Source of the DNA: DATBVX01 sp963810775
GTDB taxonomy: Bacteria > Pseudomonadota > Gammaproteobacteria > Steroidobacterales > Steroidobacteraceae
Direction: 5' to 3'
Assembly: GCA_963810775.1 (NCBI GenBank)
Contig: CAWEOT010000015.1
Coordinates: 124,001 to 188,000, forward strand
Length of the DNA: 64,000 bases
The position numbers were made by a program, and so were the translations under genes. A model generated the notes under the pieces. That model ran no database searches. It was not told where the DNA came from and saw nothing but the letters and a program-made list of their open reading frames with translations. This document shows, piece by piece, positions 9,558 to 18,379 of this stretch; the first letter of the stretch is position 1; every line of letters starts with the position of its first letter.

Positions 9558-10019
9558 ATGAATCGTAGAAGAGCGCTCTTCGCCCTGAGCGCTGCGGCGC
9601 TGTGCGGCTGCTCGAAGGCAAGTGATGCTGCTCGCGGCTTGCTCATCACGGTTTTCAAGAATGAAAGCTGCGGCTGCTGCAAGCTCTGGGTAGCGCACCT
9701 CGAGAGTGCTGGATTCGCAACGCAAGTGCACGACATCGACAACCTGGGCCCGATCAAGGAACGAGTCGGTATTCCTTACGGGATGGGCGCCTGCCATACC
9801 GCCGAGGTGGGCGGCTATTTCGTAGAAGGGCATGTGCCTGCGGAGGACATTGAGCGTCTGCTGCGCGAGAAGCCGGACGCGAAGGGACTCACCGTGCCGG
9901 GCATGCCAGTGGGATCGCCGGGTATGGAAGTGCCTTCGCACCAGGTCCAAGCGTATGACGTCCTGCTGGTAGCGAAGGACGGGACGACAAGCGTCTACGC
10001 TCATCATCCCGGCACCTGA
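9558..10019 (+). CDS. DUF411 family metal-binding lipoprotein
   Basis: A 153-residue protein with an export signal ending in 'AALCGC' (possible lipobox, Cys18). The following domain is DUF411: 'ITVFKNESCGCCKLWVAHL' with the CGCC motif at residues 38-41, then 'GIPYGMGACHTAEVGGYFVEGHVPAEDI' and the conserved 'GLTVPGMPVGSPGME'. Members of this family occur with copper- and other metal-resistance genes and have a thioredoxin-like layout, and the cysteine pair is presumed to bind metal. No other metal-resistance gene adjoins it here. No clear ribosome-binding site precedes the ATG at 9558, but family alignment places the start within a few residues. Confidence 0.85.
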   Translation: MNRRRALFALSAAALCGCSKASDAARGLLITVFKNESCGCCKLWVAHLESAGFATQVHDIDNLGPIKERVGIPYGMGACHTAEVGGYFVEGHVPAEDIERLLREKPDAKGLTVPGMPVGSPGMEVPSHQVQAYDVLLVAKDGTTSVYAHHPGT

Positions 10020-10134
10020 TAATCAAAGGACAATAGGCGCGCCGTAACTTGGGTCGTGTGGTGGGGGGTGCGATCAACGTCCGTCTCGCCACAGATATGC
10101 GTGAGCGGGACTCTGCTCAGGGAGGAGGGCGGCG

Positions 10135-13100
10135 ATGGATTCGGGTACCGGTGGCGGGGGCGATGCGTTCACGCGCGTGCTGATCGCTATCACAGTTGTC
10201 TTCGGCCTCACCACGGCCGGCACGATGGTGAAGCAACGGGCGGCCCCGGAACCGGAGCCCGCCGCTACACATGATCGAGCGCCGGTCGCCGCACCGACGC
10301 CCGCGCCTGCTCCCACGCCTGCTCCCGAAAAGGCCAAGTACACACCCCGCACGCAGCCGTTGAAGTTGGTCCATCGCTTCCTGGGCGTTTACTACCGCGA
10401 GGAGCCAGCGCCCTCGAGCGATCAGGCGGCGATCCGGGACGTAGTTGCGAAACTCAACGAGCAGGGCGTTCGCTCTCAGGTCCTGGTCGCCACGCTTCCG
10501 GATTGGGTCGACTCGAGCCTGCAGTGGACCTTTGACTCGATGCTGGATGCCATCCAAATGTCCGCGGCTCAGATGGAATACGTCCTTACCGGCTACGATC
10601 TTCCCAACAGCAAGATCCAATGGACGCCCGGAAGCCTCCTGTTTCGCAGGGTCAAGCCCGGAAAAGAGAGCGGCGGAGCCAATGTGGATCTTCTGCTCGT
10701 TCTCCTTGCTGCCGAAACGACCACCAATGGCGTGCACACCCGGGCACTGGCAAATGCTCTCGACTTCGCGCTCTGGTGGAATGCGGACGCGCTGCGTCCC
10801 GCGCCCTCTCAACCAAACCTGCAGCCCGGTGGGGTTGCCATCCTTGGTCCGGTGTATTCGGGTTCCGCGCTTTCAGTGCAGCGTGCGCTCAAGGACGCTG
10901 CGGCACGACGTGGACTCTCGGAGACTTCGCAAAACGTCTGGTTTGAGGTCGTCACGCCGAGCGCCAGCAACAGCAAGAATCCGTCCTACCTCGATATCGC
11001 GGGCCTGTCGAGCTTCGGTGCCGTTGCCCGATCTGACGACGAAGTGCTCGGCGCGTTGGCGGAGTTTCTCAGCGGGATAAAGAAGGAGTGGCGCTGCGGC
11101 GACGGTGTAGCGCTCCTCGTCGAGTCGAACACCACGTGGGGATTGGGGCTTGCTCAGGGCGACGGTGGCCCAGAAAAGGGCAACACCAAAAACAAGTGCG
11201 AGATCTGTCGCACCGACAAGAGCATAAAGGAGCTGGCTTGTGCGACCTATGTGCCATTTCCACTGCATATCTCCCGGCTGCGCGGTGAGGCGCAGCGCGA
11301 GGTGCTCACTTCCGAGGCCGCGCTTCCCGACGATAGCCTCACCCACATCGATCTTGATGAGACCAGCTCCGCTGCGGATCGAATCGCGCCGGTGACCCCC
11401 GGACTCACAGCCGCCATGGTCGAACTGATGGTGGCCGGCATGTTCCGTTCGATTGATGACCGCACGATCACTGCCATCGGCGTGCTAGCGACTGACAAGC
11501 GCGACCATGTGTTCCTCGCCCAGGAGATTGCGCGTCGCCGACCGAATATCCTGCCGTTCACGATTGAAAGCAGCCTCCTGTACCTGCATCCGGACGTCAG
11601 GAGCTACCTGCGCGGCACCGTGATTGCCTCCACTTACTCTCTTAATACACGCACCCAGGCAATGACGAACCCGGCGCGCTCGCGCCTCTTCACGCAACAA
11701 TTTGCCAGCAGTGCTTCGCATGGTGTCTACAACGCGCTGGCGCTGTTGCTCGGCGAGCCAGCTCACATGCTCGACTACGACATGCCTGCAGGGCCCGGTG
11801 ACAGCGTTCCCAGCGATCTCAAAAAGAAGACTCCATGTCGGAACGCAGACCAGCCCTGTTCTCCGCCGGTATGGATCAGCGTCGTCGCGCAGGACGGGCT
11901 GCTGCCCTTGAGAGCCATCAGGCGGGAATGCCGCCCGCTGTTCTCTTCTGCATCGCTCGAATACACCACGTGCGGTGAGGCAAGTTCAGAAACCCCAAAG
12001 CCTGATCGAGCCGGGAATTTCCTCGACAGCCGCAACATGATCGTGCACCTCGGCGTGTTTCTTGTCATCGCGCTCGTCTGCCATCAGCTCTGGCTGCGTC
12101 ATCGACATCGCCTTGCACGGGATACCGAGTCACCGCGCGTCGGCAACTGGGCGAAACGCCTTTGGCTCTGGCCGGGCAACGCGTCGCAGACGGAGATGGA
12201 GCGCGCGGCCTCATTCGTGGCGCTGCGCGCCGCGACTATTGCCATCGCCCTGTGCGTACTCAAGCTCATCGCCGTCTTGCTGGCGGATGGGCGCCATGAG
12301 TCGCCCGAGCTCTGGTCGCGTGGCTATTCCGTCGTGGCGGCGGTCGCGATCCTTTACGTGACGATCGACCTCATCCTGCGGTTCTGGCACATGCGCGCCG
12401 GCGTGGCACGCTGGAGAGTGGATTTGGCGCGAGCCGTAGCGTTCCTGCTTGGGCTGGCGGTGTTCGTCTGGGCGACCGATGGGTCACGGTTCCGGACGCT
12501 GCTGGGCACTGTGCTCGTGGGTCTCCTGGTCATGAGCGCAGCGGTCGGCACCGATTTCCCGAACACGCCCTGGAAGAAACTCTCCGAACGGGTCGATCAC
12601 TGGCGCCGGGTTCCCGTGCTGTTCGGGATTGCCGCGCTGATCTGCCTCGGCGTCTACCTGGCGCGCGATAACCGTGGCTCAATTGATGCGCTCCTCTACT
12701 TCGACCGCAGCGCGAGTGTCGGCAACCTGGCTTCTCCGGTCGCCTTCATCCTGTTGACGGCTGGCGCGCTCTACTGGTGGGGAGCCTGGAACCGGCGTCG
12801 CGTCGACCTGTTACGACTTCCCGAGACCGAAATCGGGATCGGCGTATTTCTGCAGAGCCGTGCGCATCGCGGGGGAGTGGATCCGGAGCGTCTGCGTCAG
12901 CCCACATTGGGAATGGGGCTCTCCATCATCCTCCCGATGCTCGCCGTGATTGCCGCTGCCTACGGATATCAGTACGCGAGCTCGATCGAAGGGAATCGCT
13001 TTGATGGGTTTCTGTTCCTGGGGTCTGCCTGCATTCTCGCGATCATGGGCCACACCCTCGCTCACTCAGTCACGCTCGGCGGCTCGGTCCTTCGTCTGCT

Positions 13101-13872
13101 TCGCTCAGTCGCACATCATCCGTCCGCGGAGGTCATCAAGACGGTCGCGAAGGAGCCGTTCCCATGGCACATCACGACACGAGACCCGCTGCGCTCGGAT
13201 TTCGAGCCACTTGCGCGGCGCGTCGAACGCCTGCGCAAGTCCCGTTCCGACGAACCTGACTTGCTCGCGCCGCTCGAGAAGGACATGAGCGCGGTCGTCG
13301 AGGGGCTGTGCCGGGCGAACGTGACACCCGACGAGGACCGGATGACGGTGCTCGACTGGAGGAGCCTCGATACACTTGTGAGTAAGTTCTGCGCGATTCT
13401 GGATCGCACGAAGTGGTCACCTGGCTACGTGGCCAGCTCGGATGCGTTGCGCGCAGCGCTCGACCAGATGGAAGTCGTCGTGGTCTTCCACGGCGCGATC
13501 GTACTGAGAGATCTGCTGACCCGGCTGGTCTCGGGCTTTGCAGCCGTTGTCGGTGGGCTTCTCTTCCTGCTGGCGGCACACCTTCTCTACACCTTCCAGG
13601 GCCGCGTCTACTGGCTGGGTCTCGACGCCGTTGCCGTCGCCTTTACGGCCATGTTTGCCATTCGACTGCTCCTTGCCCTGGAACGAAATGCAGTGCTCAG
13701 TGACCTGTGGGGTACTCAGCCCGGAAAGGTGTCGTTTTTCGGCAAGATGACCTGGCGAGTGGTGGTGTACATCATCATCGCTGCGCTGACGCTCCTCGCC
13801 GTATTTTTCCCCGAGATCGGCGGTCGACTCGCGCAGTGGATCGAGCCGGCCCGAAAGCTGGTGCTGCTGTGA
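10135..13872 (+). CDS. Large polytopic membrane protein with periplasmic-binding-like ectodomain (unrecognised)
   Basis: A 1245-residue protein I do not recognise. It starts at an ATG with a strong AGGGAGGAGG Shine-Dalgarno a few bases upstream. After one N-terminal membrane segment (about 14-34) comes an Ala/Pro-rich linker with repeated 'APTPAPAPTPAP'. A soluble region of roughly 570 residues (60-630) follows and should be periplasmic. Parts of it look like type I periplasmic-binding folds ('GGVAILGPVYSGSALSVQRAL' around 220; 'ITAIGVLATDKRDHVFLAQEIA' around 445), with a possible CxxC at 'KCEICRTD'. About twelve hydrophobic helices follow between 634 and 1235, interrupted by a cytoplasmic domain of roughly 150 residues (about 985-1130). 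The gene stands alone and its two strand neighbours look unrelated. Sensing or transport of a periplasmic ligand is possible but unproven. Confidence 0.75.
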   Translation: MDSGTGGGGDAFTRVLIAITVVFGLTTAGTMVKQRAAPEPEPAATHDRAPVAAPTPAPAPTPAPEKAKYTPRTQPLKLVHRFLGVYYREEPAPSSDQAAIRDVVAKLNEQGVRSQVLVATLPDWVDSSLQWTFDSMLDAIQMSAAQMEYVLTGYDLPNSKIQWTPGSLLFRRVKPGKESGGANVDLLLVLLAAETTTNGVHTRALANALDFALWWNADALRPAPSQPNLQPGGVAILGPVYSGSALSVQRALKDAAARRGLSETSQNVWFEVVTPSASNSKNPSYLDIAGLSSFGAVARSDDEVLGALAEFLSGIKKEWRCGDGVALLVESNTTWGLGLAQGDGGPEKGNTKNKCEICRTDKSIKELACATYVPFPLHISRLRGEAQREVLTSEAALPDDSLTHIDLDETSSAADRIAPVTPGLTAAMVELMVAGMFRSIDDRTITAIGVLATDKRDHVFLAQEIARRRPNILPFTIESSLLYLHPDVRSYLRGTVIASTYSLNTRTQAMTNPARSRLFTQQFASSASHGVYNALALLLGEPAHMLDYDMPAGPGDSVPSDLKKKTPCRNADQPCSPPVWISVVAQDGLLPLRAIRRECRPLFSSASLEYTTCGEASSETPKPDRAGNFLDSRNMIVHLGVFLVIALVCHQLWLRHRHRLARDTESPRVGNWAKRLWLWPGNASQTEMERAASFVALRAATIAIALCVLKLIAVLLADGRHESPELWSRGYSVVAAVAILYVTIDLILRFWHMRAGVARWRVDLARAVAFLLGLAVFVWATDGSRFRTLLGTVLVGLLVMSAAVGTDFPNTPWKKLSERVDHWRRVPVLFGIAALICLGVYLARDNRGSIDALLYFDRSASVGNLASPVAFILLTAGALYWWGAWNRRRVDLLRLPETEIGIGVFLQSRAHRGGVDPERLRQPTLGMGLSIILPMLAVIAAAYGYQYASSIEGNRFDGFLFLGSACILAIMGHTLAHSVTLGGSVLRLLRSVAHHPSAEVIKTVAKEPFPWHITTRDPLRSDFEPLARRVERLRKSRSDEPDLLAPLEKDMSAVVEGLCRANVTPDEDRMTVLDWRSLDTLVSKFCAILDRTKWSPGYVASSDALRAALDQMEVVVVFHGAIVLRDLLTRLVSGFAAVVGGLLFLLAAHLLYTFQGRVYWLGLDAVAVAFTAMFAIRLLLALERNAVLSDLWGTQPGKVSFFGKMTWRVVVYIIIAALTLLAVFFPEIGGRLAQWIEPARKLVLL

Positions 13873-13889
13873 GGAGCCGCGGGTCTGTC

Positions 13890-14477
13890 CTAGCGCTGCG
13901 AAGCGGTGCCGGCGAGCGTGCGAAAGGTAATCGAATAGCGCAGTTCGCTGGTTGGCGATATCGCGTGCTGCCACTTCCACCGTGCGGCGCCGCGCATCGC
14001 GTAGACGGAGCGAGGCTCGAGGTCGAGCTTCAGCGTCTTGCGGTCGCCCTTGCGGTGCGGGTAGGGGCGCAGGCGCATGCGGGCCTTCCCGAGTAGCGAC
14101 AGGCCGCCGACGACTTCGAAGTCGGGTACATCGCGGTGCCAACCGAGCGGCGTGCCCGGTCGGTACTCCGCCACGAGCGCATGATTGATCTGTTCGGCCG
14201 CGACGCCCATCAAGTTCGCGACGCGCGCCCGTAACGGATGGAGCCATGTCGGCATGGGCCCCGCTGCGCGCAGCTCCTGGCTGCTGAAGTCATAGCTCCC
14301 ACCGAAACTGACGATGCGACGCCTGGCGGTGTATTGCAGGTACTGCGCCTTCTCCAGCGGCAACTCCCGGATAGTCGTAAGGAGCTGCGCTTCTTCAGCC
14401 GCCGTGATGAATTCACGCCGGTAAATGAAGCCGTCGGGCAGTGCAGCACGTTGGCCAAAGAGATCGTCTTGTTTCAT
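13890..14477 (-). CDS. alkB: AlkB-like 2-oxoglutarate/Fe(II) dioxygenase
   Basis: A 195-residue protein of the AlkB superfamily, which oxidatively demethylates alkylated bases in DNA or RNA using 2-oxoglutarate, O2 and iron. The iron ligands are visible: H114 and D116 in 'GWHRDVPDFE' and H171 in 'WQHAISP'. The arginines that hold 2-oxoglutarate and substrate are R180 and R186 in 'RYSITFR'. The N-terminal 'QDDLFG' and 'ALPDGFIYRREFI' match the short ALKBH2-like bacterial group. I chose the ATG at 14477 because the family starts just before 'DLFG'; an upstream GTG at 14534 would add 19 unconserved residues. It converges with the large membrane-protein gene and shows no operon partner. Confidence 0.88.
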   Translation of the reverse strand: MKQDDLFGQRAALPDGFIYRREFITAAEEAQLLTTIRELPLEKAQYLQYTARRRIVSFGGSYDFSSQELRAAGPMPTWLHPLRARVANLMGVAAEQINHALVAEYRPGTPLGWHRDVPDFEVVGGLSLLGKARMRLRPYPHRKGDRKTLKLDLEPRSVYAMRGAARWKWQHAISPTSELRYSITFRTLAGTASQR

Positions 14478-14629
14478 CCGCCTATGGAGCCCTCGCACAT
14501 AATTCGGTTCATCGTAGGACGGCACGCCACGCACCTGAAGTTGGTGTCCGACAGCGCCGGTTGCGGCTTGCTCCTAGTCTGACCTCAAGCACTGATTCCT
14601 GGTGCCTGGGCCACAGCAGGTCTCAAGCA

Positions 14630-14899
14630 ATGAACACAAGAACAACCACGGACTTCCTCATCGGGGTCGGGCTCCTCGCGGCATCTCCGGTTGCAGCCTG
14701 GCTGATACAGAAGACTGTTATTCAGGCCGTTGCGATTCCCGACAAGCCCGCCATCCACGGGCAGATTGCAATGGGCAATCTTGCGAATTCAACTGAAACG
14801 CACGCAACAGAGATTCTCGCGGCCCACGGGGCGGACGACGACGACATGCCATCGACTACAAGCGACGACGTGTCTGAGGTAGTCGGGGCGAACGACTAG
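14630..14899 (+). CDS. Small membrane-anchored hypothetical protein
   Basis: An 89-residue product. Residues 9-32 ('FLIGVGLLAASPVAAWLIQK') form one hydrophobic segment, either a signal anchor or an uncleaved signal peptide. The tail carries a run of acidic residues ('ADDDDMPSTTSDD'), so it is probably a single-pass protein with a short acidic domain. I know no family for it. The start at ATG 14630 follows a weak CAGG about ten bases upstream; the open frame continues farther upstream, but that part has no coding character. It converges on the monooxygenase gene with only a ten-base gap. Confidence 0.5.
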   Translation: MNTRTTTDFLIGVGLLAASPVAAWLIQKTVIQAVAIPDKPAIHGQIAMGNLANSTETHATEILAAHGADDDDMPSTTSDDVSEVVGAND

Positions 14900-14909
14900 G
14901 CCAGCGTCC

Positions 14910-16529
14910 CTAGCCTTGGCTGAGAATCGAGCTCAGCACAGCGCCCAGACTTGCGGCCGACGCTTTTGATCCATCCTTCGCGCGCCATGCAACGAAGCCG
15001 TCCGGGCGTACCAGGACGCAGCCCGTAGGCTCGAGCCCATACGCCGCGGTGAATCCATTGGTCGGGTCGCTCAATCCGCCTTGCCCCAGCCGAAGAACTT
15101 CGAGATGAACTCCGGCCTGGCTTGCAGCGCCTGGTGCGCTCTCACACCATGCCGCGCCCTCGGAGGCCGCGAGCAGCGTGAAGTTGCGGTCGAAGAGGTC
15201 CAGCGTCGAAACTTGCTGCCCATGGCGCTGTAGCCAAAAGTGAGGCGCACGTGTACCGGGCATGGCGTGCGACTCGCGTGGATTGACGTGCTGGGGCACT
15301 TCGGCGGTTTCCAGGATCACGGCCGAGGAGCGATAGACGTAGCCGAGCTCAATATTGAGATCATTCACCAACGGCTGCATCGTGTCCTTCGGAATTGACG
15401 GGTCGGTCCGCAGCACGTAACGCGTGTATGCCTGTTCGACCGTGAGCTCGCCAATCGGGTGGCGTTCCTCCTCGTACGTCGACAGAAGGTCCTTGCCGGC
15501 GATTCCCCTCAACACCAGTGCGAGTTTCCAGGCGAGGTTGTGTGCGTCCTGGACACCGGCGTTACCGCCCCAGCCACCGGTCGGTGGCATGACGTGTGCC
15601 GCATCGCCAGCAATGAAAATGCGGCCGACGCGAAAGTGCTCAGCGGTGTCAGCGGTCGCCTTCCAGTGCATGACGTTTTCGATCGTGACAGGTATGTCCG
15701 GCTCGCCGATCGCGACGCGTACCAATTGCAGCGCGCTCTCCGTAGTAAAGTCTTTCGAGACGTCGACGTTGGGCCGCGCGGCGTCGCCCATCGTGTTGAC
15801 CACCAGAAACGCACTGTCGAATGGCTTCTCGAAGCGAAAGAATCCGCGCAGCTGCGGATGATTGGCATAGACGACAGCCCAGAGCTTGCCGTCCAGGAAC
15901 TTGCGCAGGTTTGCACGGAAATAGATCGTGACGCTCTTCGACAATGTGCCGTGCCCGCGCATCCGGATTCCCAGATTCTCGCGGATGCGGCTGTGCGCAC
16001 CGTCGGCTGCGACCAGGTACTGAGCGCGCACTCGCTGTGTCTCGCCCGTGTCGCGATGGCGAATTACGGCGGTAACGCCATTCGCATCCTGTTTGAGCGA
16101 AGTGCACTCGGTCGAAAAGAGGATTCGCGCACCGTATTGCTCGGCGCCCTCCTTGAGTGTTGGCTCGAGTGCGTTCTGCGACAGAAATACACGGACCGTC
16201 GGGCTCAAGTCGCGGATGCCATCATTGAAATTGGCGATGTAGTGGGCAGTAGCACCGCCAGCGAGCGTTTCGACTCCCACCACACCCGCATCCTGCACGA
16301 ACTGAGCTTCAGACTTGGTGCGAACGATCTGCTCGATGCCGACGCTGCGGAAGATCTCCATCGTGCGCTGGGTGACCGAAGCCGCGCGGGGATGGATCGC
16401 AGTGCCACGGTGATGCTCGACGACGAGTGAAGGCACACCGTGATATCCGAGCAGCAGCGCGGTGGTCATGCCCACCATGCTGCCCCCGACAATCAGCACC
16501 GGAATCTCGATTTCGGCATCGAGGCTCAT
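14910..16529 (-). CDS. FAD-dependent aromatic monooxygenase (PheA/TfdB family)
   Basis: A 539-residue class A flavoprotein monooxygenase, the family that hydroxylates phenols and similar aromatics with NAD(P)H and O2. The dinucleotide-binding 'VLIVGGSMVGMTTALLL' begins at residue 11. 'YLVAADGAHSRIRENLGI' provides the DG motif. 'GRIFIAGDAAHVMPPTGGWGGNAGVQDAHNLAWKL' positions (around 300-335, Gly308-Asp309) form the FAD-ribityl GD motif. The C-terminal thioredoxin-like part typical of phenol hydroxylases ('APHFWLQRHG', 'GCVLVRPDGFVAWRA') is complete. It is the last gene of a minus-strand operon after a hydrolase, WrbA and a methyltransferase, 26 bases downstream of the methyltransferase. This context suggests modification of an aromatic or polyketide-like substrate; the actual substrate is not deducible. 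Confidence 0.88.
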   Translation of the reverse strand: MSLDAEIEIPVLIVGGSMVGMTTALLLGYHGVPSLVVEHHRGTAIHPRAASVTQRTMEIFRSVGIEQIVRTKSEAQFVQDAGVVGVETLAGGATAHYIANFNDGIRDLSPTVRVFLSQNALEPTLKEGAEQYGARILFSTECTSLKQDANGVTAVIRHRDTGETQRVRAQYLVAADGAHSRIRENLGIRMRGHGTLSKSVTIYFRANLRKFLDGKLWAVVYANHPQLRGFFRFEKPFDSAFLVVNTMGDAARPNVDVSKDFTTESALQLVRVAIGEPDIPVTIENVMHWKATADTAEHFRVGRIFIAGDAAHVMPPTGGWGGNAGVQDAHNLAWKLALVLRGIAGKDLLSTYEEERHPIGELTVEQAYTRYVLRTDPSIPKDTMQPLVNDLNIELGYVYRSSAVILETAEVPQHVNPRESHAMPGTRAPHFWLQRHGQQVSTLDLFDRNFTLLAASEGAAWCESAPGAASQAGVHLEVLRLGQGGLSDPTNGFTAAYGLEPTGCVLVRPDGFVAWRAKDGSKASAASLGAVLSSILSQG

Positions 16530-16555
16530 GTCACTCGCCCCGCGGGTTTTGGCCG

Positions 16556-17749
16556 CTACGCCTTGCGCCGGCTGACAACGAAGGTTTCATCGTTGAACCA
16601 CAGGCCGCCGTGCTTCTGGAGCACGGCCTGTGTCGCTTCGAGGTACTTGCCGTCGTGAGCGACCGCATCCAGTCGCTCATCCTCGATCTGGTTGACGTAG
16701 ATCGCCGCGTTCCACGCGGCAAAGAGGGTCGACGTCCCGATGCGATCTCCGATTTCCGACGGCAACGTGTGCATTTCGTAGCGGAAGATGGCCTTTTCAT
16801 CCGGAAGGGCGGTGAGAACAAAATCGCGCGCATCGCGCCCGAGCTCGTTCTTCAGCGCAGCGAGCAGAGCGTGTCGATCCACCTGAAATGGATTCTCGCC
16901 CGGCCAGAGTTTCTGGATGATCTCCAGGGCGGGATCCCTGCCGGCAGACTGGATGCCAAGCAGACGTCCGCCGGGCGCGAGGCTGCGAGTGAGCGGTGCG
17001 AGCACGCGCGACGCCTTGAACTCCGCGGAGGTGCGCGCACGCCAGGGCTGGGAAGCGACGATGAGGTCATAGGTCTCAAAGACGTGACCCGGCCGCGGAA
17101 TGACCGAGTCGAGCAGGAACTTGTGGTCTTCGCGATATACGACCAGCACGGAAGGGCGCGCGTAGACCGGATTGCCGGTCTTCGAGCTCGGTTTCGTTTG
17201 CCAGGCATGGGCGAGCGATTGACAGAGGACTTCGATCTGTTCGCCATACTCGAACGCTGAGTCTCCGCGCAGGCGCACCTCTTGCCAGTTCAGGGCGGCC
17301 GCCGAGGCGAGGTCGCGAGGCATGAGGCGCGGCGCCTCGGAATAATTGAGGTTGGTGATGACGAGCACGGTGGCCGGATGCTCGTGAAAGCGATCCGGCA
17401 TCTTGTCGAGGCCGAGCCGCACATCCTCGAGGCTGATCTCCTTGGCGACGGCAAGCAGTGGCACCGTCGGAAACGAGCGATGGATACTCCGCATGATGCG
17501 CGACAGAACCGTCCCGTCGCCCATACCGGCGTCGAAGATGCGCAGGCTCGGCGGCTGGGGGTGAATGTGCGACATCTCGTGCGCCACCCGGCGGGCTATT
17601 GCAGGCTTCTCGTTGCACGTGTTGACGAATGCGAGGTACTTCTGCCGGTTGTCGTAGAAGCGAAATGGCGGTGATGCGTCGCTGCCGGTCGCGGTGTCTC
17701 TGGCGACAGAATGTCCGGCGACTGTCATTTCGCGAGAGTCGCCGCTCAT
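16556..17749 (-). CDS. SAM-dependent class I methyltransferase-like protein
   Basis: A protein of about 397 residues. The segment 'LRIFDAGMGDGTVLSRIM' is a Rossmann-type motif I of SAM-dependent methyltransferases, with further elements 'VLVITNLNYSEAPRLMP', 'YDLIVASQPWRA' and 'LAPGGRLLGIQSAG' (motif IV/V-like). N-terminal 'RFYDNRQKYLAFVNTCNEK' precedes the fold. I do not recognise a substrate class. The ATG at 17749 overlaps the TGA of wrbA as ATGA, so the two are translationally coupled. The open frame extends more than 100 residues upstream over wrbA, but that part is clearly wrbA's antiparallel-free alternative frame. A second possible start, ATG 17725, is only eight codons later. The context with WrbA and the FAD monooxygenase suggests tailoring of a quinone or phenolic compound. 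Confidence 0.75.
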   Translation of the reverse strand: MSGDSREMTVAGHSVARDTATGSDASPPFRFYDNRQKYLAFVNTCNEKPAIARRVAHEMSHIHPQPPSLRIFDAGMGDGTVLSRIMRSIHRSFPTVPLLAVAKEISLEDVRLGLDKMPDRFHEHPATVLVITNLNYSEAPRLMPRDLASAAALNWQEVRLRGDSAFEYGEQIEVLCQSLAHAWQTKPSSKTGNPVYARPSVLVVYREDHKFLLDSVIPRPGHVFETYDLIVASQPWRARTSAEFKASRVLAPLTRSLAPGGRLLGIQSAGRDPALEIIQKLWPGENPFQVDRHALLAALKNELGRDARDFVLTALPDEKAIFRYEMHTLPSEIGDRIGTSTLFAAWNAAIYVNQIEDERLDAVAHDGKYLEATQAVLQKHGGLWFNDETFVVSRRKA

Positions 17750-18369
17750 TTCCTGGCCGCACGTCCAGCGACCAACTCGCTCACGATCCGCGCCACATGC
17801 TCGCCTTGATAACGACACATATCGAGCTCGAGCGCGCTCGGCATGCGCAATTCCGCGCCTGCACCGGTTACACAGCTCGCGCCGTACGGCGTGCCGCCTG
17901 TCACCTCGCGCATCGTGGAGAGCAATTTGAAGGTGTAGGGCAGGCCGACAATGATGAGGCCGTGGTGAAGCAGCGTGGTATGGAATGAGGTGATGGTCGT
18001 CTCTTGCCCACCGTGCTGGCTGGCGGTGCTGCAAAAGACGCTCCCGATCTTCCCCACCAACGCGTACTGCATCCACAACGGTCCCGTGCGGTCCCAGAAG
18101 TTGCGCATCTGGGAGGCCATGTTTCCGAACCGCGTCGGCGTGCCGAAAATGAAACCGTCGTAGTTCACGAGCTCTTCGGGCTCGGCGATCGGTGCTGGCT
18201 GATCGAGCTTGAAGCCGGAGGCCTTGGCGAGGTCGGGCGGTACCAGCTCTGGCACTTGCTTGACGACTGCGCTGACCCCCGCAATACGCGCCGCGCCCTC
18301 CGCCTGTGCGTATGCCATCTGCTCGATGTGTCCGTAGCTGCTGTAGTAGAGAACCAGGAGCTTTGCCAT
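17746..18369 (-). CDS. wrbA: NAD(P)H:quinone oxidoreductase, WrbA type
   Basis: A 207-residue flavodoxin-like protein matching WrbA: 'KLLVLYYSSYGHIEQMA' (FMN phosphate loop), 'YDGFIFGTPTRFGNMASQM', 'FWDRTGPLW', 'VFCSTASQHGGQETT' and 'YGASCVTG'. WrbA carries out two-electron reduction of quinones, avoiding semiquinone radicals. The ATG at 18369 gives the normal family N-terminus; the open frame continues upstream but is not family sequence. It starts 10 bases after the hydrolase stop and overlaps the methyltransferase start. This fits an operon in which quinones are made by the co-transcribed monooxygenase and then reduced. Confidence 0.93.
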   Translation of the reverse strand: MAKLLVLYYSSYGHIEQMAYAQAEGAARIAGVSAVVKQVPELVPPDLAKASGFKLDQPAPIAEPEELVNYDGFIFGTPTRFGNMASQMRNFWDRTGPLWMQYALVGKIGSVFCSTASQHGGQETTITSFHTTLLHHGLIIVGLPYTFKLLSTMREVTGGTPYGASCVTGAGAELRMPSALELDMCRYQGEHVARIVSELVAGRAARK

Positions 18370-18379
18370 CTTGCCCGTC

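Noticed and set aside
13417..14247. 276-codon minus-strand open frame
   Set aside because: It overlaps the membrane-protein and AlkB genes in a different frame and has no family features.
15459..16430. 323-codon plus-strand open frame
   Set aside because: It is the complement of the FAD monooxygenase gene, which has full family motifs.
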